NCBI GenBank assembly: GCA_937983015.1
Contig: CALKAK010000007.1
Span: 1-13,551 of the forward strand
Source: an uncultured Bacillaceae bacterium
GTDB lineage: Bacteria; Bacillota; Bacilli; Bacillales; Caldibacillaceae
Direction: 5' to 3'
Length of the DNA stretch: 13,551 bases
Part shown: in pieces, positions 5,985 to 12,496 of the stretch
Position numbering within the stretch: position 1 is the stretch's first letter
Layout of the letters: every line of letters begins with the position of its first letter
Program-made: the position numbers and the translations under genes
The notes under the pieces: model-generated
Databases searched by the model: none
What the model was told of the DNA's origin: nothing
Seen by the model: only the letters and a program-made list of their open reading frames with translations

Positions 5985-8402
5985 CTATTGTCTCAACTCT
6001 GCCCCGTGGGTCGTTCGTAACCGCTCAACAATTTTCTCATTGATCCGATTGACCTCTTCATCCGTTAAAGTGCGTTCCGGATCATAAAATTCCATCGTAA
6101 AGGCGATGGATTTTTTCCCTTCGGCTACGTGTTTCCCTTCGTAAACATCAAAAACTTTCACTGTTTGCAATAATTTTCCACCGGTTTCTTTGATGACCTT
6201 TTGTAATTCATAAGCTTCGGTATCCTTATCAACGATGAGGGCGATATCCCGTGTAATCGCCGGGAATCGCGGAATCGGTTTATACGTTGATTCAGGAAGT
6301 TCTTCTTGCAAGAGTTTCTCCAGGTTGATCTCGAAGGCATAAACATTTTTGACATCATATTCTTTTTCGCGTTCCGGATGTATTTTCCCGAGGAAACCGA
6401 TCACGTCATGATCGAGAAGAATATGCGCGGTTTGTCCAGGATGCATTCCGTCCAGGACGGCTTTTTCATAAGTGATTCGTTCCGTCAAATTCAATTTGGC
6501 GAATAGTTGTTCTAAAACCCCTTTTACGATGAAGAAATCAACAGGAATTTTTTCACCCTGCCATGGATGGTTGACATAAAGACCGGTCAGGACCCCGGCA
6601 ACATGTTCCACTTCTTGCGGCTGGACATCTTTCCCACGATTGATAAAAATCGAGCCGATCTCGTACAAGAACGTGTCGTTGTTTTTTCTTGCCTGGTTAT
6701 AGCTGACGGCATCCAATAAATGAGGGATCAAACTAACTCTCAGCTCGGCATGTTCTTCACTCATCGGCATCATGAGCCGGACCGGTTCCACAGTGATCGG
6801 CGAAAACTGCCCATATTTTTCATGACTCGTTAATGAATAGGTGATCGCTTCATTTAAGCCGGCACCTTCTAATACTTCACGAACGACACGACGTTTCTTC
6901 TGATACTGGGTGAGTCCACCTTGGGTCTGATTGCCTTGCGGTAAAGTAAAAGGAATATTATTATAGCCATAAATCCGGGCGATCTCTTCATACAAATCTT
7001 CGGGAATTGCAAGATCCCAGCGCCGGCTCGGAATTTGTACGGTCACCGACTCGCCATTCATCTGGTACGGGAACTGCAAACGGTCGAGGATAGCTGCAAC
7101 CTCATCTTCCGCAAGTTCCGTGCCGAGGAAGCGATTCATTTTTCCAACTTCAATCTGAATCTCGACCGGCTCCATTTCCAACTCAGCAAATTCAGCGATT
7201 CCGTCAACTATTTCACCACCGGCTAGCTCAACGATGAGTTGGGCGGCACGTTCTGCGGCTAACCGGACCCGCTCAGGATCGACTCCCTTTTCGAAACGAC
7301 TGGAAGCTTCACTGCGCAGACCATGGTATTTCGATGTTTTCCGAATCGTTGTGCCGTTAAAATATGCTGATTCAAGCAGGACGGTGGTCGTCTCTTCGGT
7401 AACTTCGGAATTCGCTCCGCCCATAACCCCCGCTAAGGCCACCGGTTCTTTTCCGTTTGTGATCAAAAGATCCTCTTCTGTTAATTTCCGCTCCACATCA
7501 TCGAGTGTGACGATCACCTCTCCGGGTTGCGCCCGGCGAACGAGAATCTCTTTGGAACCGATCCGATCATAATCAAAGGCGTGTAGCGGCTGGCCGTATT
7601 CTAATAAAATGTAGTTTGTAATGTCGACCACATTATTATGGGGACGGATTCCACTCGCCATTAACCGGTTTTGTAGCCATAAGGGGGAAGGGCCGATTTT
7701 TACATTTTTTATTACTTTTGCCGTGTATAACGGTGCATCTTCAGGATTTGCCACCTTAATGGATATATAATCTTCCACCCGTTCACCGCTTCCCTGGTTC
7801 TTCTTTACTTCCGGCAAATGAACCGATTTATTCAAAATCGCGCCCACTTCAAAGGCAACCCCGACCATGCTTAAACAATCCGCACGGTTTGCCGTTAAAT
7901 CGAGTACAAGAATGGCATCATCCAAACCTAGGAGGGGAACGGCATCGATCCCAACCGGTGTATCCTCAGGGAGAACAAAAATACCATCAGCATATTCTTT
8001 CGGTACAACCCGGCTTTCAATTCCTAGCTCTTCCAGGGAACAGATCATTCCGTTCGAAACCTCACCGCGAATCTTTGCCTTTTTAATTTTCAAACCACCC
8101 GGTAAACGGGCACCTGGTTTTGCGACGATGACCTTTTGACCGGCGGAAACATTTGGGGCACCGCAAATGATTTGCACAGGCTCCTCTTCACCAACGTCCA
8201 CAAGACAAATGCTGAGCTGATCCGCATTCGGGTGTTTTTTGCACTCCAGAACTTGTCCCGTTATGATATTTTTTATCTCGGCATCCGGCCGGATCACCTC
8301 TTCAACTTCGATCCCGGTAAGGGTAATCTTCTCCGCCAATTCTTCCGGGGTGACATTGGATAAATCGACGTATTCTTGTAACCATTTGTAGGAAACGCGC
8401 AT
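5985..8402 (-). CDS. pheT: Phenylalanine--tRNA ligase, beta subunit
   Basis: Beta chain of the (alpha-beta)2 phenylalanyl-tRNA synthetase, which charges tRNA-Phe in the cytosol. 805 residues, against 804 in B. subtilis. Domain order is complete: an EMAP-like tRNA-binding OB fold (about 39-155, with HPNADQL and CGAPNV), the B3/B4 editing domain (about 210-390, with IRPHNNVVDITN and QPLHAFDYD), the B5 domain (about 408-475), the catalytic-like core (about 480-690, with YSLTSHEKYG) and the C-terminal ferredoxin-fold anticodon-binding domain (about 711-805, with RFPAITRDIAL). Two Met codons occur at 8405 and 8402; GGAGG (8414-8410) is 7 nt from the second and only 4 nt from the first, and MRVSYKWL matches the homologue, so I use 8402. 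It follows pheS by 33 nt and is controlled by the same T-box. Confidence 0.98.
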   Translation of the reverse strand: MRVSYKWLQEYVDLSNVTPEELAEKITLTGIEVEEVIRPDAEIKNIITGQVLECKKHPNADQLSICLVDVGEEEPVQIICGAPNVSAGQKVIVAKPGARLPGGLKIKKAKIRGEVSNGMICSLEELGIESRVVPKEYADGIFVLPEDTPVGIDAVPLLGLDDAILVLDLTANRADCLSMVGVAFEVGAILNKSVHLPEVKKNQGSGERVEDYISIKVANPEDAPLYTAKVIKNVKIGPSPLWLQNRLMASGIRPHNNVVDITNYILLEYGQPLHAFDYDRIGSKEILVRRAQPGEVIVTLDDVERKLTEEDLLITNGKEPVALAGVMGGANSEVTEETTTVLLESAYFNGTTIRKTSKYHGLRSEASSRFEKGVDPERVRLAAERAAQLIVELAGGEIVDGIAEFAELEMEPVEIQIEVGKMNRFLGTELAEDEVAAILDRLQFPYQMNGESVTVQIPSRRWDLAIPEDLYEEIARIYGYNNIPFTLPQGNQTQGGLTQYQKKRRVVREVLEGAGLNEAITYSLTSHEKYGQFSPITVEPVRLMMPMSEEHAELRVSLIPHLLDAVSYNQARKNNDTFLYEIGSIFINRGKDVQPQEVEHVAGVLTGLYVNHPWQGEKIPVDFFIVKGVLEQLFAKLNLTERITYEKAVLDGMHPGQTAHILLDHDVIGFLGKIHPEREKEYDVKNVYAFEINLEKLLQEELPESTYKPIPRFPAITRDIALIVDKDTEAYELQKVIKETGGKLLQTVKVFDVYEGKHVAEGKKSIAFTMEFYDPERTLTDEEVNRINEKIVERLRTTHGAELRQ

Positions 8403-8435
8403 CATGCAACCTCCTTGTCCAAATTTCAGAAATCG

Positions 8436-9476
8436 TTATTTGCTTAATGCTGAAAATTGTTTTAAGAAGCGGATATCGTTGGTGTAAAAATGCCGAATAT
8501 CATCGATACCGTATTTTAACATCGCGATCCGTTCAACACCGATACCGAAAGCAAATCCGGTATATTTCTTCGGATCAAAGCCGCTCATCTCTAAAACCCG
8601 CGGGTGCACCATACCGGCACCAAGAATTTCAATCCACCCTGTATGTTTACAAACGTGGCAACCTTCACCCGCGCAAATCTTACAGGAAATATCCATTTCC
8701 ACCGAAGGTTCGGTAAACGGGAAAAAGCTGGGACGAAGACGGATTTCGCAATCTTCCCCGAAAACTTTTTTGGCTAACACATTCAACGTTCCTTTTAAAT
8801 CGCTCAAGCGAATATTTTCATCAATCACTAATCCTTCGATTTGCATGAACTGATGGGAATGGGTCGCATCATCGTCATCCCGCCGGAACACTTTACCGGG
8901 GCAGATGATCTTCAACGGTCCCTGTCCCCGATATTTTTCCATCGTTCTTACTTGTACCGGTGACGTATGGGTGCGTAAGAGCAGGTCCTCCGTTATGTAG
9001 AAAGTATCTTGCATATCCCGGGCCGGGTGATTTTTCGGTAAGTTTAACGCTTCAAAATTGTAATAATCCGTCTCAACTTCCGGACCTTCCTCCACCGTAT
9101 AACCGAGTCCGATAAACAAATCTTCAATTTCCCGAATGACCTTAGTCAACGGATGGTGATTGCCGAGGTTGATCGGTCGACCCGGTAACGTGACATCAAT
9201 CGCTTCCTGCTTGAGCTTTTCTTCTAAAGCCTGCTGTTCCAATTCTTTTTGCTTTTTCTCCAGTTCTTTAGTGATAACCTGCCGAACTTCATTGGCAAGC
9301 CGTCCGATCACCGGACGTTCTTCTGGAGGTAATTTGCCCATGCCCCTTAACACTTCGGTGATCGGCCCTTTTTTGCCTAGATAAGCGACGCGAATATCAT
9401 TTAATTCTTTTAAATTAGCCGCAGCAGAAATTTTTTGTAATGCTTCATCTTTCAGCCCATAAAGTCGTTCCTTCAC
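8436..9476 (-). CDS. pheS: Phenylalanine--tRNA ligase, alpha subunit
   Basis: Catalytic alpha chain of phenylalanyl-tRNA synthetase: forms Phe-AMP and transfers Phe to tRNA-Phe. 346 residues (B. subtilis 344). An N-terminal coiled-coil arm (about 1-90, with EKKQKELEQQ) is followed by the class II core: the TSPVQVRTME region (171-180), motif 2 FRRDDDDATHSHQFMQIEG (197-215), GAGMVHPRVLEMSGF (286-300) and motif 3 with GIGVERIAMLKYG (311-323). Four cysteines (C265, C268, C273, C276) form a zinc-ribbon-like cluster seen in many Bacillus PheS. The start is GTG at 9476, fixed by AAGGAGG 7 nt upstream; there is no in-frame ATG nearby. First gene of the pheST operon, preceded by a T-box leader. Confidence 0.98.
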   Translation of the reverse strand: MKERLYGLKDEALQKISAAANLKELNDIRVAYLGKKGPITEVLRGMGKLPPEERPVIGRLANEVRQVITKELEKKQKELEQQALEEKLKQEAIDVTLPGRPINLGNHHPLTKVIREIEDLFIGLGYTVEEGPEVETDYYNFEALNLPKNHPARDMQDTFYITEDLLLRTHTSPVQVRTMEKYRGQGPLKIICPGKVFRRDDDDATHSHQFMQIEGLVIDENIRLSDLKGTLNVLAKKVFGEDCEIRLRPSFFPFTEPSVEMDISCKICAGEGCHVCKHTGWIEILGAGMVHPRVLEMSGFDPKKYTGFAFGIGVERIAMLKYGIDDIRHFYTNDIRFLKQFSALSK

Positions 9477-9518
9477 TTCAATGCCTCCTTTTTTATTAAA
9501 ATTTCAACCGTTTTCCAT

Positions 9519-9550
9519 AAAAAAAGCCCGTCCTGACAAGGGACGAGCTT
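9519..9550 (-). terminator. T-box regulated intrinsic terminator before pheS
   Basis: In minus-strand RNA, AAGCTCGTCC (9550-9541) pairs with GGACGGGCTT (9533-9524) with one G-U pair and a 7-nt loop, followed by a U-run to 9519. CCCTT (9542-9538) in its 5' half and loop can instead pair with AAGGG of the T-box, so terminator and antiterminator exclude each other. Confidence 0.93.
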
Positions 9551-9814
9551 GGTCGCGGTACCACCCTTATTGATGCAAAAAATCTTTTGCATCCGCCTCA
9601 TTGCGATAACGGTTAAAACCGCCCGGTCTTTACACTGATGAACGTGATCCACCAGTGGTCCCGATGGGAACTCATGGGGTGAAATTTCATTTGGTCCCTG
9701 CTAAAAGTGCTTCCAGTCACGGCACTTTCTCCCTGGGAACAGGGTGCCCCAAACTACTCGGCCCCAATCATCGTTTTTTACGCTTTTTACTTTTCTTTTT
9801 ACATTTCCAAGTTA
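9519..9814 (-). ncRNA. T-box leader (riboswitch) sensing tRNA-Phe, controls pheST
   Basis: This leader of about 296 nt senses uncharged tRNA-Phe and switches off the terminator before pheS. The T-box sequence AATAAGGGTGGTACCGCG (9571-9554) is nearly canonical; its bulge TGGT pairs with the ACCA 3' end of tRNA-Phe. Stem I begins near 9766 (TGGGG) and closes near 9676 (CCCCA), with the AGTA element of the specifier-loop S-turn in its 5' strand. The specifier codon is TTC (9683-9681), followed by the expected purine A at 9680 and preceded by the GAAA side of the S-turn. The distal part of stem I includes GGCAC...GTGCC. A hairpin (GATGCAAAA...TTTTTGCATC, about 9594-9573) lies just before the antiterminator and fits stem III. 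The exact start is inferred from the promoter. Confidence 0.95.
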
Positions 9815-9820
9815 TTGATA

Positions 9821-9849
9821 ATTATACTGATGTTTCCGGGGAATTTCAA
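9821..9849 (-). promoter_or_regulatory. Sigma-A promoter of pheST
   Basis: TTGAAA (9849-9844) and TATAAT (9826-9821) on the minus strand are separated by 17 bp. Start expected near 9814. It lies 44-72 bp beyond the rlmP stop codon, with no terminator in between, so some rlmP transcripts may also enter the leader. Confidence 0.8.
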
Positions 9850-9892
9850 CGCCGGTTGTTTTCATGACCGTATATTATTTTGCTAAACAGGA

Positions 9893-10651
9893 TCACTTCA
9901 CACCACGTAAGTAATAGAGAAGTATTCCAGTCGCCACGGCCACATTCAAGGATTCGCATTTTCCATATATCGGAATAAATAGATTTTTCGTTGTTCGTTC
10001 GAGAAGTCGTTCACTAACCCCCTGACCTTCATTGCCAACGATCAGGGCAAACAGGCCTCCCGGTTGCACTTCGGTCATCTTCGCCGCACCTTCTAGCGCT
10101 GTTCCGTAAACGGGGATCCCAAGTTGGTGCAGTTTTTCAATCCATACTCCTAAATCGCCTTTTTGAATGGGGATATGAAAATGGCTTCCTTGTGCAGATC
10201 GTAAAACTTTCGGGTTATATAAATCCGCGCACCCCTCACCGAGAATGACCATATCGATACCGGCCGCATCAGCGGTCCGGATCATCGTGCCGAGATTCCC
10301 TGGATCCTGGACTTGATCAATCAGTAAAAAACGCTTTCCATTCACATCTCCTTGTTCCGGAAATTTCCGGCATACCGCGAAAATACCTTGTGGTGTTTGC
10401 GTATCGGAAATCACCTTTTCAACATCCCGTGATACGACATACGTCGGATATAAAGAGAAAAGCTGTTCGAGTTTTTTGGCCGTGTATTGTTCACGAACGA
10501 TCAATTCCTGGATCAACCCGGCCTGGTGGGCTTCTTCGACCAAATGCTCTCCCTCAATGAGAAATTGCCCGCATTTTTGCCGTCCTTTTTTCGTTAAAAG
10601 TTTTTTCCATCTTTTTACGTTTTCATTTTTCGTTGATCGAATCATCTTCAT
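9893..10651 (-). CDS. rlmP: TrmH/SpoU family 23S rRNA 2'-O-methyltransferase (RlmP/YsgA)
   Basis: SAM-dependent 2'-O-ribose methyltransferase of the SPOUT superfamily. The B. subtilis orthologue YsgA (RlmP) has been assigned to Gm2553 in the A-loop of 23S rRNA; the same target here is inferred from similarity and position. An N-terminal substrate-binding domain (KKGRQKCGQFLIEGEHLVEEA, about 20-40) precedes the knotted SPOUT domain with motif 1 QDPGNLGTMIRTADAAG, motif 2 ALIVGNEGQGVS and motif 3 IPIYGKCESLNVAVATGILLYYLR. I take the ATG at 10651 (MKMIRSTKN, 252 residues): GGGTG lies 6 nt upstream, and it aligns with MKQIESAKN of B. subtilis. A GTG at 10660 would add three residues but lacks a ribosome binding site. 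It is the usual upstream neighbour of pheS and is divergent from sspI. Confidence 0.9.
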   Translation of the reverse strand: MKMIRSTKNENVKRWKKLLTKKGRQKCGQFLIEGEHLVEEAHQAGLIQELIVREQYTAKKLEQLFSLYPTYVVSRDVEKVISDTQTPQGIFAVCRKFPEQGDVNGKRFLLIDQVQDPGNLGTMIRTADAAGIDMVILGEGCADLYNPKVLRSAQGSHFHIPIQKGDLGVWIEKLHQLGIPVYGTALEGAAKMTEVQPGGLFALIVGNEGQGVSERLLERTTKNLFIPIYGKCESLNVAVATGILLYYLRGVK

Positions 10652-10681
10652 GCTGTTCACCCGTTTTTAAAGCTACTAGAG

Positions 10682-10709
10682 TCATTATAGCGTTATTTCA
10701 TACATAATA
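10682..10709 (+). promoter_or_regulatory. Possible sigma-G promoter of sspI
   Basis: CATAATA (10703-10709) fits the sigma-G -10 consensus CATNNTA. A poor -35 match (TCATT, 10682-10686) lies 16 bp upstream. Expected from the known forespore-specific expression of sspI in B. subtilis; weak on sequence alone. Confidence 0.35.
10684..10689 (-). promoter_or_regulatory. Candidate -10 element of rlmP
   Basis: Perfect TATAAT on the minus strand, 33 bp before the preferred start codon. No good -35 is seen at 16-18 bp (best TGTATT at 16). It overlaps the candidate sspI promoter on the other strand. Confidence 0.4.
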
Positions 10710-10761
10710 CACATGGAATCGTACAAAATAACCACGAAATCAGTTAGGAGGTGGTGATCCG

Positions 10762-10971
10762 GTGAATTTTAACTTGCGGCAAGCGGTTATCCAAAATATT
10801 TCCGAAAATACCCGCGACCAATTAAAAGACACGATCGTCGATGCTATTCAAAGTGGCGAAGAAAAAATGCTCCCGGGGCTCGGAGTATTATTCGAGATCA
10901 TCTGGAATCAAGCCTCAGACGATGAACGACAAAAGATGCTCGATAATTTAGTGGCAGGACTGCAAAAATGA
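10762..10971 (+). CDS. sspI: Small acid-soluble spore protein SspI
   Basis: Minor small acid-soluble protein found in the spore core, 69 residues (B. subtilis 71). The sequence is closely related over its whole length: MNFNLRQAVIQNISENT, then LKDTIVDAIQSGEEKMLPGL and GVLFEIIWNQ, which are nearly identical to B. subtilis SspI. It has no link to the DNA-binding alpha/beta-type SASP. The start is GTG at 10762, set by a near-perfect ribosome binding site (AGGAGGTGGTGATC from 10746). Single-gene unit, divergent from rlmP and convergent with ysdC, and ended by the shared hairpin at 11087. Its presence marks the organism as an endospore former. Exact function in the spore is unknown. Confidence 0.97.
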   Translation: MNFNLRQAVIQNISENTRDQLKDTIVDAIQSGEEKMLPGLGVLFEIIWNQASDDERQKMLDNLVAGLQK

Positions 10972-11086
10972 AGATGCCGCTCCGGGATGGTAAAACCCAA
11001 TTTTTAGTTTTCCTAAAATCACCAATATAGAAACTACATATGAAAATGGTCCAGCAAATCGTCTTTGTCAAAGATCAGTAGCAATG

Positions 11087-11118
11087 AAAAACTGTTCCCT
11101 TTTCCGGGAACAGTTTTT
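11087..11118. terminator. Bidirectional terminator between sspI and ysdC
   Basis: AAAAACTGTTCCC (11087-11099) and GGGAACAGTTTTT (11106-11118) form a perfect 13-bp stem with a 6-nt loop. The outer A/T pairs give a U-run on either strand, so it can end both the sspI (plus) and ysdC (minus) transcripts. It starts 2 bp after the ysdC stop. Confidence 0.92.
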
Positions 11119-11119
11119 A

Positions 11120-12199
11120 TCATTCGTACTTGATTTTGTTTACCGCATCCCAATCGAGGCGTTTGACCACTTCCGTTAATAAGCGAACCGTATTTTCGTA
11201 ATCATCGCGGTGAATGATTCCCGCATGAGCATGAATATAACGGGTAGCGATCGTTACAGCAATGGAAGGAGCACCGGATTTGGTCGTGTGAATGGTTCCG
11301 GCATCCGTACCCCCACCGGGGATCCATTCATATTGATAAGGGATCTTTAATTCTTCGGCCACATCGACAATAAAATCGCGTAATCCTTTATGGGAAACCA
11401 TGGACGCATCGTATAAAACAATTTGCGGCCCTTTACCGAGTTCACCTCTTGCATCTTTATCGGTAACTCCAGGTGTGTCACCGGTTAATCCGACGTCCAC
11501 TGCGATTCCGATATCGGGTTCGATTTTGTAAGCCGCCGTACGTGCACCACGCAGTCCTACTTCTTCTTGCACCGTTCCGACACCGTAGACGATATTCGGA
11601 TGGCTTTCATTTTGTAAATTCTTTAATACGCCGATCGCCACAGCGAGTCCGACCCGGTTATCCCAGGCTTTTGCCAGCAAGCGTTTTTCATTTTTCATCA
11701 CGGTAAATTCGGAGTAAGGCACGACCATATCGCCAGGACGAATTCCCCAGCTTTCGGCCTGCTCTTTACTTTCCGCACCGATATCGATGAACAAGTCTTT
11801 CATATCAACCGCTTTTTTCCGTTCTTCCGGTTTCATGATATGGGGCGGTTTGGAGCCGATCACACCGATAATGTTTTCCCCTTTTGAGGTGACGATGACC
11901 ACTTTCTGGTTTAACAGGACGTGGGTAACCCAGCCACCGACTGTTTGAAAACGAATGAACCCTTTGTCATCGATTTTCGTGACCATGAAGCCAACTTCGT
12001 CAAGGTGACCAGCGATGACGATTTTCGGACCTTTTTCAGCCCCCGTTTTTCTCGCGATCACACCCCCCAGGCCATCGTAGGAAATTTCATCGGCATAAGG
12101 AGATATGTATTTTTTAAAAACTTCGCGAACTTCTCCTTCATTCCCCGGAATCCCTTTTGCATCCGTTAAATCTTTTAGCATTTTTAATGTTTCATCCAT
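11120..12199 (-). CDS. ysdC: M42 family metallopeptidase (YsdC-like aminopeptidase)
   Basis: Cytosolic metal-dependent aminopeptidase of the M42 (PepA/FrvX/TET) family, which trims N-terminal residues from peptides in large assemblies. 359 residues from the preferred ATG at 12199; B. subtilis YsdC has 361. Metal and catalytic residues are all present (numbers from the ATG): H65 and D67 in AGHLDEVGFMV, D180 in KAWDNRVG, E212-E213 in VQEEVGLRG (general base and ligand), D235 in AVDVG, and H323 in TRYIHAHAG. The inserted PDZ-like/beta domain covers about 72-162. A TTG at 12205 is also in frame but only 2 nt from GGAGG (12212-12208); the ATG has 8-nt spacing. Substrate is unknown. A TATAAT at 12232-12227 is the likely -10. 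Confidence 0.95.
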   Translation of the reverse strand: MDETLKMLKDLTDAKGIPGNEGEVREVFKKYISPYADEISYDGLGGVIARKTGAEKGPKIVIAGHLDEVGFMVTKIDDKGFIRFQTVGGWVTHVLLNQKVVIVTSKGENIIGVIGSKPPHIMKPEERKKAVDMKDLFIDIGAESKEQAESWGIRPGDMVVPYSEFTVMKNEKRLLAKAWDNRVGLAVAIGVLKNLQNESHPNIVYGVGTVQEEVGLRGARTAAYKIEPDIGIAVDVGLTGDTPGVTDKDARGELGKGPQIVLYDASMVSHKGLRDFIVDVAEELKIPYQYEWIPGGGTDAGTIHTTKSGAPSIAVTIATRYIHAHAGIIHRDDYENTVRLLTEVVKRLDWDAVNKIKYE

Positions 12200-12226
12200 T
12201 TGCAATTCCTCCTTCTTTATAAGACA

Positions 12227-12232
12227 ATTATA
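12227..12232 (-). promoter_or_regulatory. Candidate -10 element of ysdC
   Basis: Perfect TATAAT on the minus strand, 27 bp before the preferred ysdC start, preceded by GGG. No recognisable -35 at 16-18 bp, so activity is uncertain. Confidence 0.4.
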
Positions 12233-12427
12233 CCCGCAACCGAAGAGGAGTGCTAGAAATTTCCTTTTTATTCTCCTTTACGCTGTGATCAGCAAATTTC
12301 GTTATTTTTTTATGATTTTTAATATTGTATTTACAATTAAGTGTTAATATAGTAATAAATAAATGGGGAAGTGCTGAGGCCGTTCCACTAGTTCGCCAAT
12401 TAACCATACCGAAAAATTTCGAACAGC
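12233..12427. other. Intergenic region without a supported gene
   Basis: AT-rich spacer between the ysdC -10 and the promoter of the glycosyltransferase gene. It holds two short inverted repeats: ATTGTA-TT-TACAAT (12324-12337) and CGAAA-AA-TTTCG (12410-12421), the latter just upstream of a -35 hexamer. A 68-codon frame here on the minus strand has no ribosome binding site, and its composition does not look like a protein. Confidence 0.6.
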
Positions 12428-12457
12428 TTGACAAGCCGTAATCTATATACTTATAAT
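12428..12457 (+). promoter_or_regulatory. Sigma-A promoter of the glycosyltransferase gene
   Basis: Consensus TTGACA (12428-12433) and TATAAT (12452-12457) with an 18-bp spacer. Start expected near 12463, leaving a leader of about 34 nt. A second TTGACA at 12472 lies in the leader and has no -10. Confidence 0.8.
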
Positions 12458-12496
12458 TTTATTTCGTTTTTTTGACAAAAATAGAGGGGGGATACG

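Noticed and set aside
7234..7572. 112-codon open frame on the plus strand
   Set aside because: Fully antisense to pheT, with low-complexity Ser/Arg-rich composition and no ribosome binding site; a shadow of the real gene.
10976..11020. Possible second terminator directly after sspI (GGG...CCC followed by Ts)
   Set aside because: The stem is only about three to four base pairs; the 13-bp hairpin at 11087-11118 is far better.
12228..12434. 68-codon open frame on the minus strand upstream of ysdC
   Set aside because: No ribosome binding site, covers the ysdC -10 and the inverted repeats, and the product has no protein-like pattern.
12472..12477. Second TTGACA near the glycosyltransferase start
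   Set aside because: It lies within the predicted leader and has no -10 at a suitable distance before the start codon.
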